A DNA stretch of 41,877 nt from assembly GCA_035574475.1 (NCBI GenBank), contig DATLYR010000233.1, forward strand, positions 1 to 41,877, given 5' to 3'. Within the stretch, counting starts at the first letter, position 1; each line of letters starts with the position of its first letter. The stretch is from Nevskiales bacterium. GTDB taxonomy: Bacteria; Pseudomonadota; Gammaproteobacteria; Nevskiales; DATLYR01. Under the pieces are notes generated by a model. It searched no databases. It had not been told where the DNA came from and saw only the letters and a list, made by a program, of their open reading frames with translations. Of the stretch, positions 27,738 through 36,315 are shown piece by piece. A program made the translations under genes and the position numbers.

Positions 27738-28367
27738 ATGCAGCTTCGCAGCGACAGTTTCAGGGACAACCAGCCCATGCCCGGCAAGTATGCGTTCTGC
27801 GTGCCGGACCCGGCCAGTCACGTCAAGCTCGCCGACAACCACAACCCGCACCTGGCCTGGACCGGTGCGCCGACGGGTACGAAAAGCTTCGTGCTGATTT
27901 GCGTCGACCCGGATGCGCCGACGCGCCCCGATGACGTCAACCGGGAAGGCCGCACGGTGCCGGCCAGCCTGCCCCGCGGCAATTTCTTCCACTGGGTCAT
28001 GGTGGACATCCCCGCCAACGTGACCGAGATCGCCGCCGGCAGCTGCAGTCACGGTGTGCACGCGCACGGCAAGAAGCATCCGCCCGGACCGTCCGGCAGC
28101 CGCCAGGGCGTCAACGACTACACCGGCTGGTTCAAGGGCGATGCGGCGATGGAGGGCGTCTATCACGGCTACGATGGCCCCTGCCCGCCCTGGAACGACG
28201 CCATTCCGCACCGCTACCGCTTCACGGTCTATGCCACCGACCTCGCGCGCTGCCCGGTGGAAGGCGAGTTCACGGCCCAGCAGGTGCTGGCCGCGATCCA
28301 GGGGCATGTGCTGGCCGAGGCCAGCCTCACGGGCCTGTATACCCTGAACCCGGCCGTGAAGCTTTGA
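27738..28367 (+). CDS. PEBP-family (YbhB/YbcL-type) protein
   Basis: A 209-aa phosphatidylethanolamine-binding-protein-family member. Signature parts are the DPDAPTRPD motif, NFFHWVMVDIPANVTEIAAGS and YDGPCPPWNDAIPHRYRFTVYATD, which form the anion-binding pocket in this fold. There is no signal peptide, so it should be cytoplasmic. Bacterial PEBPs have no firmly settled function. The ATG at 27738 is preceded by GGAGGT; the frame also has ATGs at 27711 and 27726, the latter inside the ribosome-binding site. The HemD-like gene follows with 1 nt between stop and start, so the two are an operon. Confidence 0.88.
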   Translation: MQLRSDSFRDNQPMPGKYAFCVPDPASHVKLADNHNPHLAWTGAPTGTKSFVLICVDPDAPTRPDDVNREGRTVPASLPRGNFFHWVMVDIPANVTEIAAGSCSHGVHAHGKKHPPGPSGSRQGVNDYTGWFKGDAAMEGVYHGYDGPCPPWNDAIPHRYRFTVYATDLARCPVEGEFTAQQVLAAIQGHVLAEASLTGLYTLNPAVKL

Positions 28368-28368
28368 T

Positions 28369-29211
28369 GTGGCGGGTACGCTCGAGGAAAAACTCACCGG
28401 CCGGCTGATCGCGCTGCCCGAGACGCGCGAGCTCGACCTGTTCGCCGACATGCTAGAGCGCCGCGGTGCACGCACACTGCGCTGCCCGCTGGTCGGCATC
28501 CATGACGCACCCGACGCGGCGCCCGTCCAGGCCTGGATCGAGCGCTGCATCGCCGGCGAATTCGACGATCTCGTCCTGCTCACAGGCGAAGGCCTGCGCC
28601 GTCTGCTCGGCTTCGCCGCGCGCGCCGGCCGGCGCGAAGCCTTCGTGCAGGCGCTCACCGGCCTGCGCAAGATCACGCGCGGGCCCAAGCCCGCGCGGGC
28701 GCTGCGCGACATCGGCCTGAAACCCGACCTCGCCGCGAGCGAACCCACCACCGAGGGCATCATCCGCGACCTGCAACCGCTGGACCTGCGTGGACGGTGT
28801 GTCGGCGTGCAGCTCTACGGCACGGATCCCAACCGCAGGCTGCTGGATTTCCTGCAGACCGCCGGCGCCCGTGTCTTTCCCGTTGCGCCTTACGTTTATG
28901 CCAACGCCAGCGACGATGCGCGCGTGTGCGACCTGATCGCGCAGCTCGCGGCCGGCGCGGTGGACGCCATCGCCTTCACCAGTCAGCCGCAGGTCCGGCG
29001 GTTGTTCGACGTGGCCCGTGCCAACGCCCTGGAAGCGCAGTTGCGAGCAGGTTTCGAGGGGACCACGGTGGCGGCGGTCGGCCCAGTGGTGGCGCAGCAG
29101 TTGCGCGAGGCTGGCGTGCGCGTGGACTTGATGCCGGCCGACAGCTACTTCCTCAAGCCCCTGGTCAACGAACTGGCGGCACGGCTGGGCCCGGCGGGCG
29201 GCCGAACTTGA
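28369..29211 (+). CDS. Uroporphyrinogen-III synthase (HemD)-family protein
   Basis: A 280-aa protein with the two-lobed HemD fold. HemD cyclises hydroxymethylbilane to uroporphyrinogen III. Visible segments are GRLIALPETRELDLFADMLERRGA, DDLVLLTGEGLRRLL, ITRGPKPARALRDIGLKPDL, TTEGIIRDL, VGVQLYGTDPNRRLLDFL and DAIAFTSQPQVRRLFDVA. The motif set resembles the Rv0260c-type HemD-like proteins more than the canonical enteric enzyme. It is not near hemC, so it may be a second HemD-like protein. The start is a GTG directly after the PEBP stop; an ATG at 28367 is in another frame. It converges on ychF over 64 bp with no clear terminator. Confidence 0.8.
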   Translation: MAGTLEEKLTGRLIALPETRELDLFADMLERRGARTLRCPLVGIHDAPDAAPVQAWIERCIAGEFDDLVLLTGEGLRRLLGFAARAGRREAFVQALTGLRKITRGPKPARALRDIGLKPDLAASEPTTEGIIRDLQPLDLRGRCVGVQLYGTDPNRRLLDFLQTAGARVFPVAPYVYANASDDARVCDLIAQLAAGAVDAIAFTSQPQVRRLFDVARANALEAQLRAGFEGTTVAAVGPVVAQQLREAGVRVDLMPADSYFLKPLVNELAARLGPAGGRT

Positions 29212-29275
29212 CTGCCCCTGGTCCTGACGGTCGTCCTCGCGCTGCCAATCCTGCCCGACTCCATGTTCACATCCG

Positions 29276-30367
29276 TCAGACGTTGAAGCGGAAGTGCATC
29301 ACATCGCCTTCCTGCACGACGTAATCCTTGCCTTCCAGCCGCCAGCGACCGGCCTCCTTGGCACCCGCCTCGCCGCGGTACTTCACGAAATCGTCGTAGG
29401 CGACGACCTCGGCCCGGATGAAACCCTTTTCGAAGTCGCTGTGGATGACGCCGGCGGCCTGCGGGGCGGTGGAACCCGCCTTGACCGTCCAGGCGCGCAC
29501 TTCCTTCACCCCGGCGGTGAAATAGGTCTCCAGCCCCAGCAGCTTGTAGGCGGCGCGGATCACGCGGTTGAGGCCCGGCTCGGCGAGGCCCAAGTCCTCG
29601 AGGAACGCCGCCTTGTCGGCGTCGTCGAGCTGGGCGATCTCGCCCTCGATCGCCGCGCATACCGCCACCACCTCCGAGCCTTCCACCGCGGCGAACTGGC
29701 GCACACGCTCCAGCAAAGGGTTGTCATCGAAACCGCGCTCGTCCACGTTGGCGACGTACAGCGTCGGCTTGACGGTGATGAGGTTGAGATCGCGCAGGAC
29801 CTTGCGCTGCTCGGCGGACAGTCCCAGCGCGCGCGCCGGCTTGCCTTCGTTGAGCAGCGCCTGCATGGGCTCCAGCAGGGCCTTGCGCGCCAGCGCCTCC
29901 TTGTCGCCGGTCTTGGCGGCCTTGACCGCGCGCTCCAGCGCGCGGCTGACGGTCTCGAGGTCGGCCAATGCCAACTCGGTGTTGATGATCTCGATGTCAC
30001 GCAGCGGGTCCACACTGCCCGCGACGTGGATCACGTCGTCGTTGGCGAAGCAGCGCACCACATGAGCGATCGCGTCGGTCTCGCGGATATGCGACAGGAA
30101 CTGGTTGCCCAGCCCCTCGCCCCTGGAGGCGCCGGCGACCAGGCCGGCGATGTCCACGAATTCAACCGTGGCGGGCACGACCTTCTCCGGCTTGACGATC
30201 TGCGCCAGCACGGCGAGCCGCGGGTCGGGCACGGGCACCACGCCGACGTTCGGATCGATGGTGCAGAAGGGGTAGTTCTCGGCCGGGATACCGGCCTGTG
30301 TGAGCGCGTTGAAGAGCGTGGACTTGCCGACGTTCGGCAAGCCCACGATGCCGCATTTAATTCCCAT
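29276..30367 (-). CDS. ychF: Redox-regulated P-loop ATPase YchF
   Basis: A 363-aa Obg-related P-loop ATPase that binds the ribosome and affects stress responses and translation initiation. Walker A is [15 protein letters not shown] (8-22). [22 protein letters not shown] is the switch/G3 region, with the nucleotide-specificity stretch YVANVDE-like later on. The C-terminal TGS domain ends [15 protein letters not shown], standard for the family. It overlaps the end of pth by 11 bp, the usual pth-ychF pair. GGAAG precedes the ATG. Confidence 0.97.
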   Translation of the reverse strand: MGIKCGIVGLPNVGKSTLFNALTQAGIPAENYPFCTIDPNVGVVPVPDPRLAVLAQIVKPEKVVPATVEFVDIAGLVAGASRGEGLGNQFLSHIRETDAIAHVVRCFANDDVIHVAGSVDPLRDIEIINTELALADLETVSRALERAVKAAKTGDKEALARKALLEPMQALLNEGKPARALGLSAEQRKVLRDLNLITVKPTLYVANVDERGFDDNPLLERVRQFAAVEGSEVVAVCAAIEGEIAQLDDADKAAFLEDLGLAEPGLNRVIRAAYKLLGLETYFTAGVKEVRAWTVKAGSTAPQAAGVIHSDFEKGFIRAEVVAYDDFVKYRGEAGAKEAGRWRLEGKDYVVQEGDVMHFRFNV

Positions 30368-30938
30368 TGGCTTCCGTGTGCAGTCGTTGTGTCGCCTTGT
30401 CCCAGCCGTCGCTCAGCAGCACGGTCAGCGCGTCCCGGGCCCGCGCCAGTGCGTGTTCCATGGCCCGCTGCTGCTCGGACGTAGGCCGGCTGAGCACGTA
30501 GTCGTGCACGCGGTCCTTGTGTCCCGGATGGCCGATGCCGATGCGCAGGCGGGCATAGTCCGGGCCGATGTGCTCGTGCAGGCTGCGCAGACCGTTGTGC
30601 CCGCCGTGCCCGCCGCCGCGCTTGAGCCGCGCCGTGCCCGGCGGCAGGTCAAGTTCGTCGTGCACCACCAGCAGTTCGTCCGGCGCGAGCTTGTAGAAGG
30701 CCATCAGCGCCTGCACGGCCTGGCCGCTGCGGTTCATGTAGGTGGCGGGCTTGAGCAGCAGCAGGTCTTGTCCGGCCAGCGCCAGCCGGGCCAGCTCGCC
30801 GCTGAACTTGCGCTCAGCATGAAAAGTGACGCGCCCGCTGCGCGCGAGCGCGTCCACGAACCAGAAGCCCGCGTTGTGCCGGTCGGCGGCGTGTTCGGGG
30901 CCGGGATTGCCCAGCCCCACGATCGCACGCAACGCCAT
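30357..30938 (-). CDS. pth: Peptidyl-tRNA hydrolase
   Basis: A 193-aa esterase that frees tRNA from peptidyl-tRNA dropped by the ribosome. Catalytic and binding residues are seen: N11 in [11 protein letters not shown]21 in [12 protein letters not shown]69 in YMNRSG, and D94 in [23 protein letters not shown] is the family signature. Length is normal. It lies 29 bp downstream of rplY and overlaps ychF, forming the common rplY-pth-ychF unit. Confidence 0.97.
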   Translation of the reverse strand: MALRAIVGLGNPGPEHAADRHNAGFWFVDALARSGRVTFHAERKFSGELARLALAGQDLLLLKPATYMNRSGQAVQALMAFYKLAPDELLVVHDELDLPPGTARLKRGGGHGGHNGLRSLHEHIGPDYARLRIGIGHPGHKDRVHDYVLSRPTSEQQRAMEHALARARDALTVLLSDGWDKATQRLHTEANGN

Positions 30939-30967
30939 GCCGGTTCAGGCCGCGAGCGAAAGGCGGC

Positions 30968-31666
30968 TTACTTGCCGCCCTTCTCGTCCTTCTTCTCGCC
31001 CGCTTTCTCGGCCTCGGCGGCCGCCTTGGCCTCTTCGCCCACGGTCGGCACCTCGGCGGACGCCGGCGCCTCCGCGACCGGCTCCTCGATGACGCGCGGG
31101 ATCTGCACCGACACCACCGCCTGGTCGTCGCCGTGCTGCAGGGCAACCAGCTTGACGCCCTCCGGGAGCTTCAGATGCGACAGGTGGATGGAATCGTTCA
31201 GCTGCATGGCCGAGACGTCCACCTCGATGTACTCCGGCAGGTGCCTGGGCAGGCATAGCACCTCGACGTCCACCAGATGGTGCTGCACCACGCCGCCACC
31301 CTGCTTGACGCCCGGGGCGATGTCCTCGCCCTTGAAGTGCAGCGGAACGTGCATGCGCAGCTCCTCGTCGGCCACCACGCGCTGCAGGTCCATGTGCAGG
31401 ATGACCGGCTTGGCCGGGTGGCGCTGCAGGTCCTTCAGCACCGCGGATTCTTCCTGGTCACCGATCTTCAGCGTGAGGATGTGCGAGTAGAAGGCCTCGT
31501 TCTTGAGGCGGTTGCTCAGCTCATGCGCGCCGATGGCCAGCGTCACCGGATCCTTGTGGCCACCGTAGAGGATGGCCGGCACCTTGCCCTCGCGACGCAG
31601 GCGGCGGCTCGCACCCTTGCCCTGCAGCGCGCGGACTTCGGCGTTCAAAACGAAGTCGTTGCTCAT
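30968..31666 (-). CDS. rplY: 50S ribosomal protein L25/general stress protein Ctc
   Basis: A 232-aa L25 of the long Ctc/TL5 type, which binds 5S rRNA. The N-terminal L25 domain reads LNAEVRALQGKGASRRLRREGKVPAILYGG. The C-terminal beta domain has VPLHFKGEDIAPGVKQGG and LPEYIEVDVSAMQLNDSIHLSHLKLPEGV. An Ala/Glu/Lys-rich tail (from about 195) ends the protein. The enteric form is only about 94 aa and lacks the second domain. TGGAG lies about 10 nt before the ATG. It is between prs and pth. Confidence 0.96.
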   Translation of the reverse strand: MSNDFVLNAEVRALQGKGASRRLRREGKVPAILYGGHKDPVTLAIGAHELSNRLKNEAFYSHILTLKIGDQEESAVLKDLQRHPAKPVILHMDLQRVVADEELRMHVPLHFKGEDIAPGVKQGGGVVQHHLVDVEVLCLPRHLPEYIEVDVSAMQLNDSIHLSHLKLPEGVKLVALQHGDDQAVVSVQIPRVIEEPVAEAPASAEVPTVGEEAKAAAEAEKAGEKKDEKGGK

Positions 31667-31762
31667 GTCGTGTACTCCAGTTGGTCAACATCACCGCCGG
31701 CCTCCGCGACCAGATTCCGGCGTTGCGGCTCCCGCCGCGTCTCGTATCAGCCTGCCGTGCGC

Positions 31763-32716
31763 CTAATCGACGTACAGCGAACTGACGGATTCCTCGTTGC
31801 TCACGCGGCGGATGGTCTCCGCCAGCATGGATGAAATCTTGAGCTGCCGGATCTTGGGGCAGCCCCTGGCGTCCGCGCGCAGCGGGATGGTGTCGGTGAC
31901 GATCAGCTCGTCCAGCTTGGACTTGCCGATGTTCTCCACCGCCTTGCCCGACAGCACCGGGTGCGTCACATAGGCGCGCACCGACAGCGCGCCCTCGTCC
32001 TTCAAGGCGTCCGCCGCCTGGCCCAGGGTGCCGGCGGTATCCACCATGTCGTCGATCAGTACACAGTGCTTGCCGACCACATCGCCGATAATGTTCATGA
32101 TCTTGGCCTCGTTCGCGCGCGGCCGGCGCTTGTCAATGATCGCCAGCTCGGCGTCGTCGAGCAGCTTGGCCAGCGCCCGGGCGCGGACCACGCCGCCCAC
32201 GTCCGGCGACACGACGATCAGCGGGTCCCTCTTCTGCCGCCAGATCTCGCCCAGAAGAATGGGCGAGGCATACACGTTGTCCACCGGGATGTCGAAGAAA
32301 CCCTGGATCTGGTCGGCGTGCAGATCCACGGTCAGCACGCGGTTGGTGCCCACGGCCTGCAGCATGCTCGCTACCACCTTGGCCGAGATCGGCACGCGCG
32401 CCGAGCGCGTGCGACGGTCTTGGCGGCCATAGCCGAAGTATGGGATGACCGCGGTGATGCGTCCCGCCGACGAGCGCCGCAACGCGTCGATCATCATCAG
32501 CAGTTCCATCACGTTGTCGTTGGTCGGCGCGCAGGTGGACTGGATCACGAACACGTCGCGGCCGCGGACGTTCTCCTCGATCTCCACCATGACCTCGCCG
32601 TCGCTGAAGCGCCCGACGCTGGCCTTGCCCAGCGGCGTGCGCAGGTGCGCGGCGATGTCCTGGGCCAGCGCCGGATTGGCGTTGCCCGTGAAGATCATCA
32701 ACCTGCCGTCGGCCAT
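31763..32716 (-). CDS. prs: Ribose-phosphate pyrophosphokinase
   Basis: The 317-aa PRPP synthetase, which transfers pyrophosphate from ATP to ribose 5-phosphate for nucleotide, histidine, tryptophan and NAD synthesis. Visible motifs are [16 protein letters not shown], the ATP-loop [16 protein letters not shown], the histidine [11 protein letters not shown], and the PRPP-binding loop [14 protein letters not shown]. Length is normal (315-317). GGGGAG precedes the ATG at 32716. It follows tRNA-Gln in the lolB-ispE-tRNA-prs series. Confidence 0.98.
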   Translation of the reverse strand: MADGRLMIFTGNANPALAQDIAAHLRTPLGKASVGRFSDGEVMVEIEENVRGRDVFVIQSTCAPTNDNVMELLMMIDALRRSSAGRITAVIPYFGYGRQDRRTRSARVPISAKVVASMLQAVGTNRVLTVDLHADQIQGFFDIPVDNVYASPILLGEIWRQKRDPLIVVSPDVGGVVRARALAKLLDDAELAIIDKRRPRANEAKIMNIIGDVVGKHCVLIDDMVDTAGTLGQAADALKDEGALSVRAYVTHPVLSGKAVENIGKSKLDELIVTDTIPLRADARGCPKIRQLKISSMLAETIRRVSNEESVSSLYVD

Positions 32717-32752
32717 CTCAGCTCCCCAGAGCCCGAATCACGTTCTATCTGT

Positions 32753-32821
32753 CTCCGGCCCAAGCCGGAATCCAGTGCCTTTGCTCCGCGAAAGTCGCTG
32801 GGCCCCGGCTTTCGCCGGGGC
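32753..32821. repeat. Cluster of dispersed palindromic repeats between prs and tRNA-Gln
   Basis: It contains the 16-base word CCGGAATCCAGTGCCT (32765-32780), shared exactly with the groES-groEL gap. It is followed by an 8-bp perfect hairpin GCCCCGGC-TTTC-GCCGGGGC (32802-32821). Both resemble the short CCGGCGAAAGCCGG-type repeats scattered in proteobacterial genomes. The hairpin lies downstream of tRNA-Gln on the minus strand but has no U tract. Confidence 0.6.
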
Positions 32822-32849
32822 AAAATTTCCCGCTACGCGGTAAATTTTG
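32821..32849. repeat. AT-armed hairpin touching the tRNA-Gln 3' end
   Basis: CAAAATTTCCCGC (32821-32833) and GCGGTAAATTTTG (32837-32849) pair over 13 positions with one mismatch and a 3-nt loop. The right arm includes the last two bases of the encoded CCA of tRNA-Gln. In the precursor RNA it would form a stem immediately at the tRNA 3' end, possibly relevant to 3' processing. Confidence 0.6.
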
Positions 32850-32922
32850 GCTGGGGCGCTAGGATTCGAACCTAGGAATGGCGGGATCAAAACCCGCTGC
32901 CTTACCACTTGGCTACGCCCCA
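32848..32922 (-). tRNA. tRNA-Gln (anticodon UUG)
   Basis: Read on the minus strand, the 75-nt sequence folds as a full cloverleaf. The acceptor stem is TGGGGCG/CGCCCCA, the D arm GCC...GGC, the anticodon stem GCGGG/CCCGC with loop TTTTGAT (anticodon TTG), and the T stem CTAGG/CCTAG around TTCGAAT. The discriminator G and CCA are encoded. The sequence resembles E. coli tRNA-Gln and sits between ispE and prs, its usual gammaproteobacterial place. Confidence 0.98.
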
Positions 32923-32933
32923 AGTCGTCACTC

Positions 32934-33803
32934 TCAGCCCCACCCTGCCCGCGCCAGCAGCGGCGAACGGTTGAGCCCGCGCGCCACGAAACTCTGCCAG
33001 CCCTGCGGCACCCGGTCCTGGACCGCACGCGCCGCCGCGCGGCTGGCGAAGGCGGCGAACACCGAAGCGCCCGTGCCGGTCAGCCGCGCCTGCGCATGTT
33101 CCGCAAGAAAATCAAAGGCCTGTGCCACTTGCGGATACCGCTCGCGGACCACAGGCCAGCAATCGTTGCGCGCCATTCCGGACAGAAACTGCGGCATTTT
33201 AATGGGGGTGGAATTCCTTTTCAATTCAGGCGCATTGAAGATCTCGGCGGTGCTCACCTGGCAGGCCGGCGTGATCACCAGATAGAACGGCGCCGGCAGT
33301 TCCACCGGGGTGAGCAGTTCGCCCACCCCTTCGGCCCAGGCGGCGTGCCCATGCACGAAAACCGGCACGTCGGCGCCCAGCTGCAGGCCCAGCTCGGCCA
33401 GCCGCGCCGGCGGCCAGTCGAGCCCCCACAGGCGATTGAGCGCGACCAGCGTAGTGGCGGCATCGGAGCTGCCGCCGCCCAGGCCGCTGCCCAGCGGCAG
33501 GCGCTTGTCCAAGTGGATGTCCGCGCCCTGCCGCACGCCGCCGGCCTGCTGCAGCAGGCGCGCGGCGCGTACGACGAGATCGGACTCGGCGTCCAGCGCT
33601 GCCGGCCCGCTCACACGGCGCACGCGGGCATCGCTGCGCAGCTCGAAGCCGAGGCTGTCACCGTGCTCGAGGAACTGGAATACCGTCTGCAGCGTATGGT
33701 AGCCATCGGCGCGCCGGCCGGTGACGTGCAGGAACAGGTTGAGCTTGGCCGGCGCCGGCCAGGCCGCATCCGCGCTGAAGGCGCCGACCCGGGACGCAGC
33801 CAT
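32934..33803 (-). CDS. ispE: 4-diphosphocytidyl-2-C-methyl-D-erythritol kinase
   Basis: A 289-aa GHMP kinase that phosphorylates CDP-methylerythritol in the non-mevalonate isoprenoid pathway. The substrate lysine is in PAPAKLNLFLHV (K20). The GHMP ATP loop is RLPLGSGLGGGSSDAATTL (about 101-119), and the catalytic aspartate is in LGADVPVFV (D145). Length is normal. Its ATG shares one base with the lolB TGA (TGATG, 33801-33805). tRNA-Gln starts 11 bp past its stop. Confidence 0.97.
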   Translation of the reverse strand: MAASRVGAFSADAAWPAPAKLNLFLHVTGRRADGYHTLQTVFQFLEHGDSLGFELRSDARVRRVSGPAALDAESDLVVRAARLLQQAGGVRQGADIHLDKRLPLGSGLGGGSSDAATTLVALNRLWGLDWPPARLAELGLQLGADVPVFVHGHAAWAEGVGELLTPVELPAPFYLVITPACQVSTAEIFNAPELKRNSTPIKMPQFLSGMARNDCWPVVRERYPQVAQAFDFLAEHAQARLTGTGASVFAAFASRAAARAVQDRVPQGWQSFVARGLNRSPLLARAGWG

Positions 33804-34399
33804 CAGCCGATCTCGCTCCAGGCATCCACGACGACCCGGAAGTGATCGTCGCCGTTATCGAGCGTGAAACGCCGCGGCAGCTCGTAGTGCTGGTAGAAGC
33901 CGTACTCGGCGTATTCCAGCCGCCAGCCATCCTGCTCCAGCACCTGCAGGCGGCCGACGCTGTCGTAGATCACGGTAGCCGGCGTGTCCGGGTAGGGCAG
34001 GCCAAGTGCCCAGTAACGCAGCCGCTCCAGCGGCAGGCTCCAACCGAGCGATTGCTGCAGCAGTGCCTCCGGCTCGCGCGTGACCACGGTCTCGCGCGCG
34101 GTGCGGATCTCGACCTCGCCGAGATGGCCGCGCGCCTGCACGGCGCCGCTGCCCAGCGGCCCGGAGACGCGGATGTCGAAGTGCCCAGCGCTCTGGCGCC
34201 AGTGCAGGTTGCCGCTCCAGCCGATGCGCCCGGCGGCGATCCGCGCCTGCAGCAGCCAGTGCTCGAGCCGGCTCATTTCGTCGCGGCGCTGGGCCCAGGC
34301 CTGCGCCGAGGCGGAGGTGGCCGGCGCCGGCACGACCGCGCAGCCGGCCAACGGCAGGACGAGCGCCAGCAGCAGCGCGGCGCCGGGGCGCGGCCTCAT
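33803..34399 (-). CDS. lolB: Outer-membrane lipoprotein receptor LolB
   Basis: A 198-aa lipoprotein that takes lipoproteins from LolA and inserts them into the outer membrane. The signal peptide ends with the lipobox LPLAGC (lipidated cysteine near residue 19). The mature part shows the LolB pattern: WLLQARIAAG, the GNLHWRQSAGHFDIRVSGPLGSGA strands, LLQQSLGWSLPLERLRYWALGLPYP, and the C-terminal FTLDNGDDHFRVVVDAW. The ATG at 34399 overlaps the TPR gene stop (ATGA); the frame extends further upstream but without family resemblance. Confidence 0.93.
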   Translation of the reverse strand: MRPRPGAALLLALVLPLAGCAVVPAPATSASAQAWAQRRDEMSRLEHWLLQARIAAGRIGWSGNLHWRQSAGHFDIRVSGPLGSGAVQARGHLGEVEIRTARETVVTREPEALLQQSLGWSLPLERLRYWALGLPYPDTPATVIYDSVGRLQVLEQDGWRLEYAEYGFYQHYELPRRFTLDNGDDHFRVVVDAWSEIG

Positions 34400-36117
34400 G
34401 GACGCAGACGGTCGACGGTCTCGCGCAGCACGCGGTGCTCGGGATGCTCCGCCAGCGCGGTACGCCACACATCCTCGGCCGACTCGCGCTGGCCGAGCTG
34501 CCACAGCACCTCACCGAGGTGCGCGGCGATCTCTGGGTCGGGGTCGCGCTTGAAGGCCTCGCGCAGCAGTTCCAGGGCCTTTTCAAGATTGCCGAGCCGG
34601 TAGTAGGCCCAGCCCATGCTGTCGATCACGGCCGGGTCGTCCGGCGTCAGCTGCAGCGCGCGCTCGATCAGCTGGAAGGCCTCCTGGTAGCGCGTCGAAT
34701 GATTGGTGAGCAGGTAACCCAGCGCATTGAGGCTGCGCGCATCGTCCGGCTGGCTCGCCAGCAGACCACGCAGCACCTGCTCGGCGGCGGGGATGTCGCC
34801 CATCTCGGCGTGCATCATGGCGGTGCCGTAGAGCAGGTCGGAATCCGCCGGGAATTCGCGCAAACCCTCTGAATAACGCTGCAGGGCGCGCGCGGGCTGG
34901 CCATCCTCGTAGTACAACTCGGCTTCGGCGGCGTACAGCCGCGGCCCGATTTCGAGGCCGCGCTTGCGCAGTCCGGCCAGATAGGCGATCGCCCGATCGA
35001 GGCCTTCGGACTTGTAGAGGGTATAGCCACGACGCAGCAGCGCATCGAGCGCGCGGTTGCCGCCGGTCACCGCGCCGTACCAGTCGTGCGCCTCGCGCCA
35101 GTTGCCCCGCTGCTCTTCGATGTGCCCCAGGTACCAGGCCGCATCATCGCGGCGCTGCCCTGACTCGAACAGCGTCAGCAGGTGAGTATAGGCCACGTCC
35201 GGCTGGCGCCCCTGCAAGGCCAGCAGCGCCAGCGCATAACGCGCGTCGGGATTGTTGTCGTCGCTCAGCAGCACTTGGCGGTACTGGTCGGCCGCGGCCT
35301 CGTTCTGGTCGGCTTCCAGCAGCAGGCGCGCAAACGACAGGCGCAGGAGCACCGGGTCGGAGACCCGCGCCAGCGCCTGCTCCAGCGTGCGGCGTGCGTC
35401 CGGCAGCAGGCCGGCACGCACCTGAGCACCGAGCTTGAGCAGGTAAGCTTCGGGCCAGTCGCGCTCCAGCCCGAGAGCGACATCGGCCTGCTGGATACCT
35501 AGTTCGTGCCGCCCCAACCGCACCGCGAGCAAGCCGTAGGCATAGTGCGCAGCCGCGCGCTGCGGGTCGTCGTTGACCAGGCGCTGCATGACCGCCAGCG
35601 CAGGGTCGGCAAAGGCCGGATCGCTGCTCAGCAGCAGCGCGACCTCGCGGTAGCCCTCGTCGCGGCCGGCCGGGTGGCGCGCGATGATCGCGGTGGACTC
35701 GGCGTAGAGCGCATCGAGTCGCCCCTGGCGCAAGTGGTTGCGGGCGATCAGCTCGCGCGGCGGCACCGCGTCCGGCGCCAGGCTCGACCAGCGCAGTGCT
35801 CCCAGCAGGGCCTGTTCCTCGTCGCCCGCCAGCAGCGCGTAGCGGGTGGCGTTCTCGGCCAGCTCCGGATCACGCCCCAGTTGCGCGGCCTCGAGGTAAT
35901 GGCGCGCCGCCTGCGCCGGCAGATTGCGGTGCGCGGCCAGTTCCGCCACCAGCACGTGGTACTGGAGCCGGGCCTGCGGATCCGCCGGCGGCGCGACCTC
36001 GCTTGGGGGCGATTCGGCTGCGGGCGGTGCCGGACGCGGGGCTGCAAACTGCGCGCAAGCGCTGACGAGGCAGGCCTGCGCCAGCAGTAGCGCGACGCTG
36101 AGCCGATGGCAAATCAC
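34396..36117 (-). CDS. Tetratricopeptide-repeat lipoprotein
   Basis: A 573-aa protein with a lipoprotein signal (hydrophobic core then LVSAC) followed by many TPR units. Examples are DPQRAAAHYAYGLLAVRLGR, DDARSLNALGYLLTNHSTRY, AVIDSMGWAYYRLGNLEKAL and EIAAHLGEVLWQLGQRESA. TPR arrays bind other proteins; the partner is unknown. A TPR gene precedes lolB in pseudomonads too (PA4667-like). The start is probably the GTG at 36117 (VICHRLSVALLLAQ), because no ATG in this frame gives a clean signal peptide; the open frame runs further to 36705 across hemA. It overlaps lolB by 4 nt and is divergent from hemA. Confidence 0.85.
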   Translation of the reverse strand: MICHRLSVALLLAQACLVSACAQFAAPRPAPPAAESPPSEVAPPADPQARLQYHVLVAELAAHRNLPAQAARHYLEAAQLGRDPELAENATRYALLAGDEEQALLGALRWSSLAPDAVPPRELIARNHLRQGRLDALYAESTAIIARHPAGRDEGYREVALLLSSDPAFADPALAVMQRLVNDDPQRAAAHYAYGLLAVRLGRHELGIQQADVALGLERDWPEAYLLKLGAQVRAGLLPDARRTLEQALARVSDPVLLRLSFARLLLEADQNEAAADQYRQVLLSDDNNPDARYALALLALQGRQPDVAYTHLLTLFESGQRRDDAAWYLGHIEEQRGNWREAHDWYGAVTGGNRALDALLRRGYTLYKSEGLDRAIAYLAGLRKRGLEIGPRLYAAEAELYYEDGQPARALQRYSEGLREFPADSDLLYGTAMMHAEMGDIPAAEQVLRGLLASQPDDARSLNALGYLLTNHSTRYQEAFQLIERALQLTPDDPAVIDSMGWAYYRLGNLEKALELLREAFKRDPDPEIAAHLGEVLWQLGQRESAEDVWRTALAEHPEHRVLRETVDRLRP

Positions 36118-36234
36118 GATGTCGGAACCTGGAACTGCACCTGTCCGGCAGTTTACTCCGCCGACCGTGCCACAGCCAGCAATGGCAACCCGAAATTGCT
36201 TTTCCGGGCGGCCAGTTGGGCCGCGTGGGCTTGC

Positions 36235-36263
36235 TTGTGTTCGGCAGGCGCATCGCTGAAAAT
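36235..36263 (+). promoter_or_regulatory. Possible hemA promoter
   Basis: TTGTGT (36235-36240), 17 nt, GAAAAT (36258-36263), about 50 bp before the hemA ATG, in the 198-bp divergent gap between the TPR gene and hemA. Box matches are moderate and spacing is ideal. This is a pattern match only. Confidence 0.3.
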
Positions 36264-36315
36264 TTGCACAGCCCGGCCCCCGCCCCCGCCGCCCGCACCG
36301 CAGCACCCAGCATCC

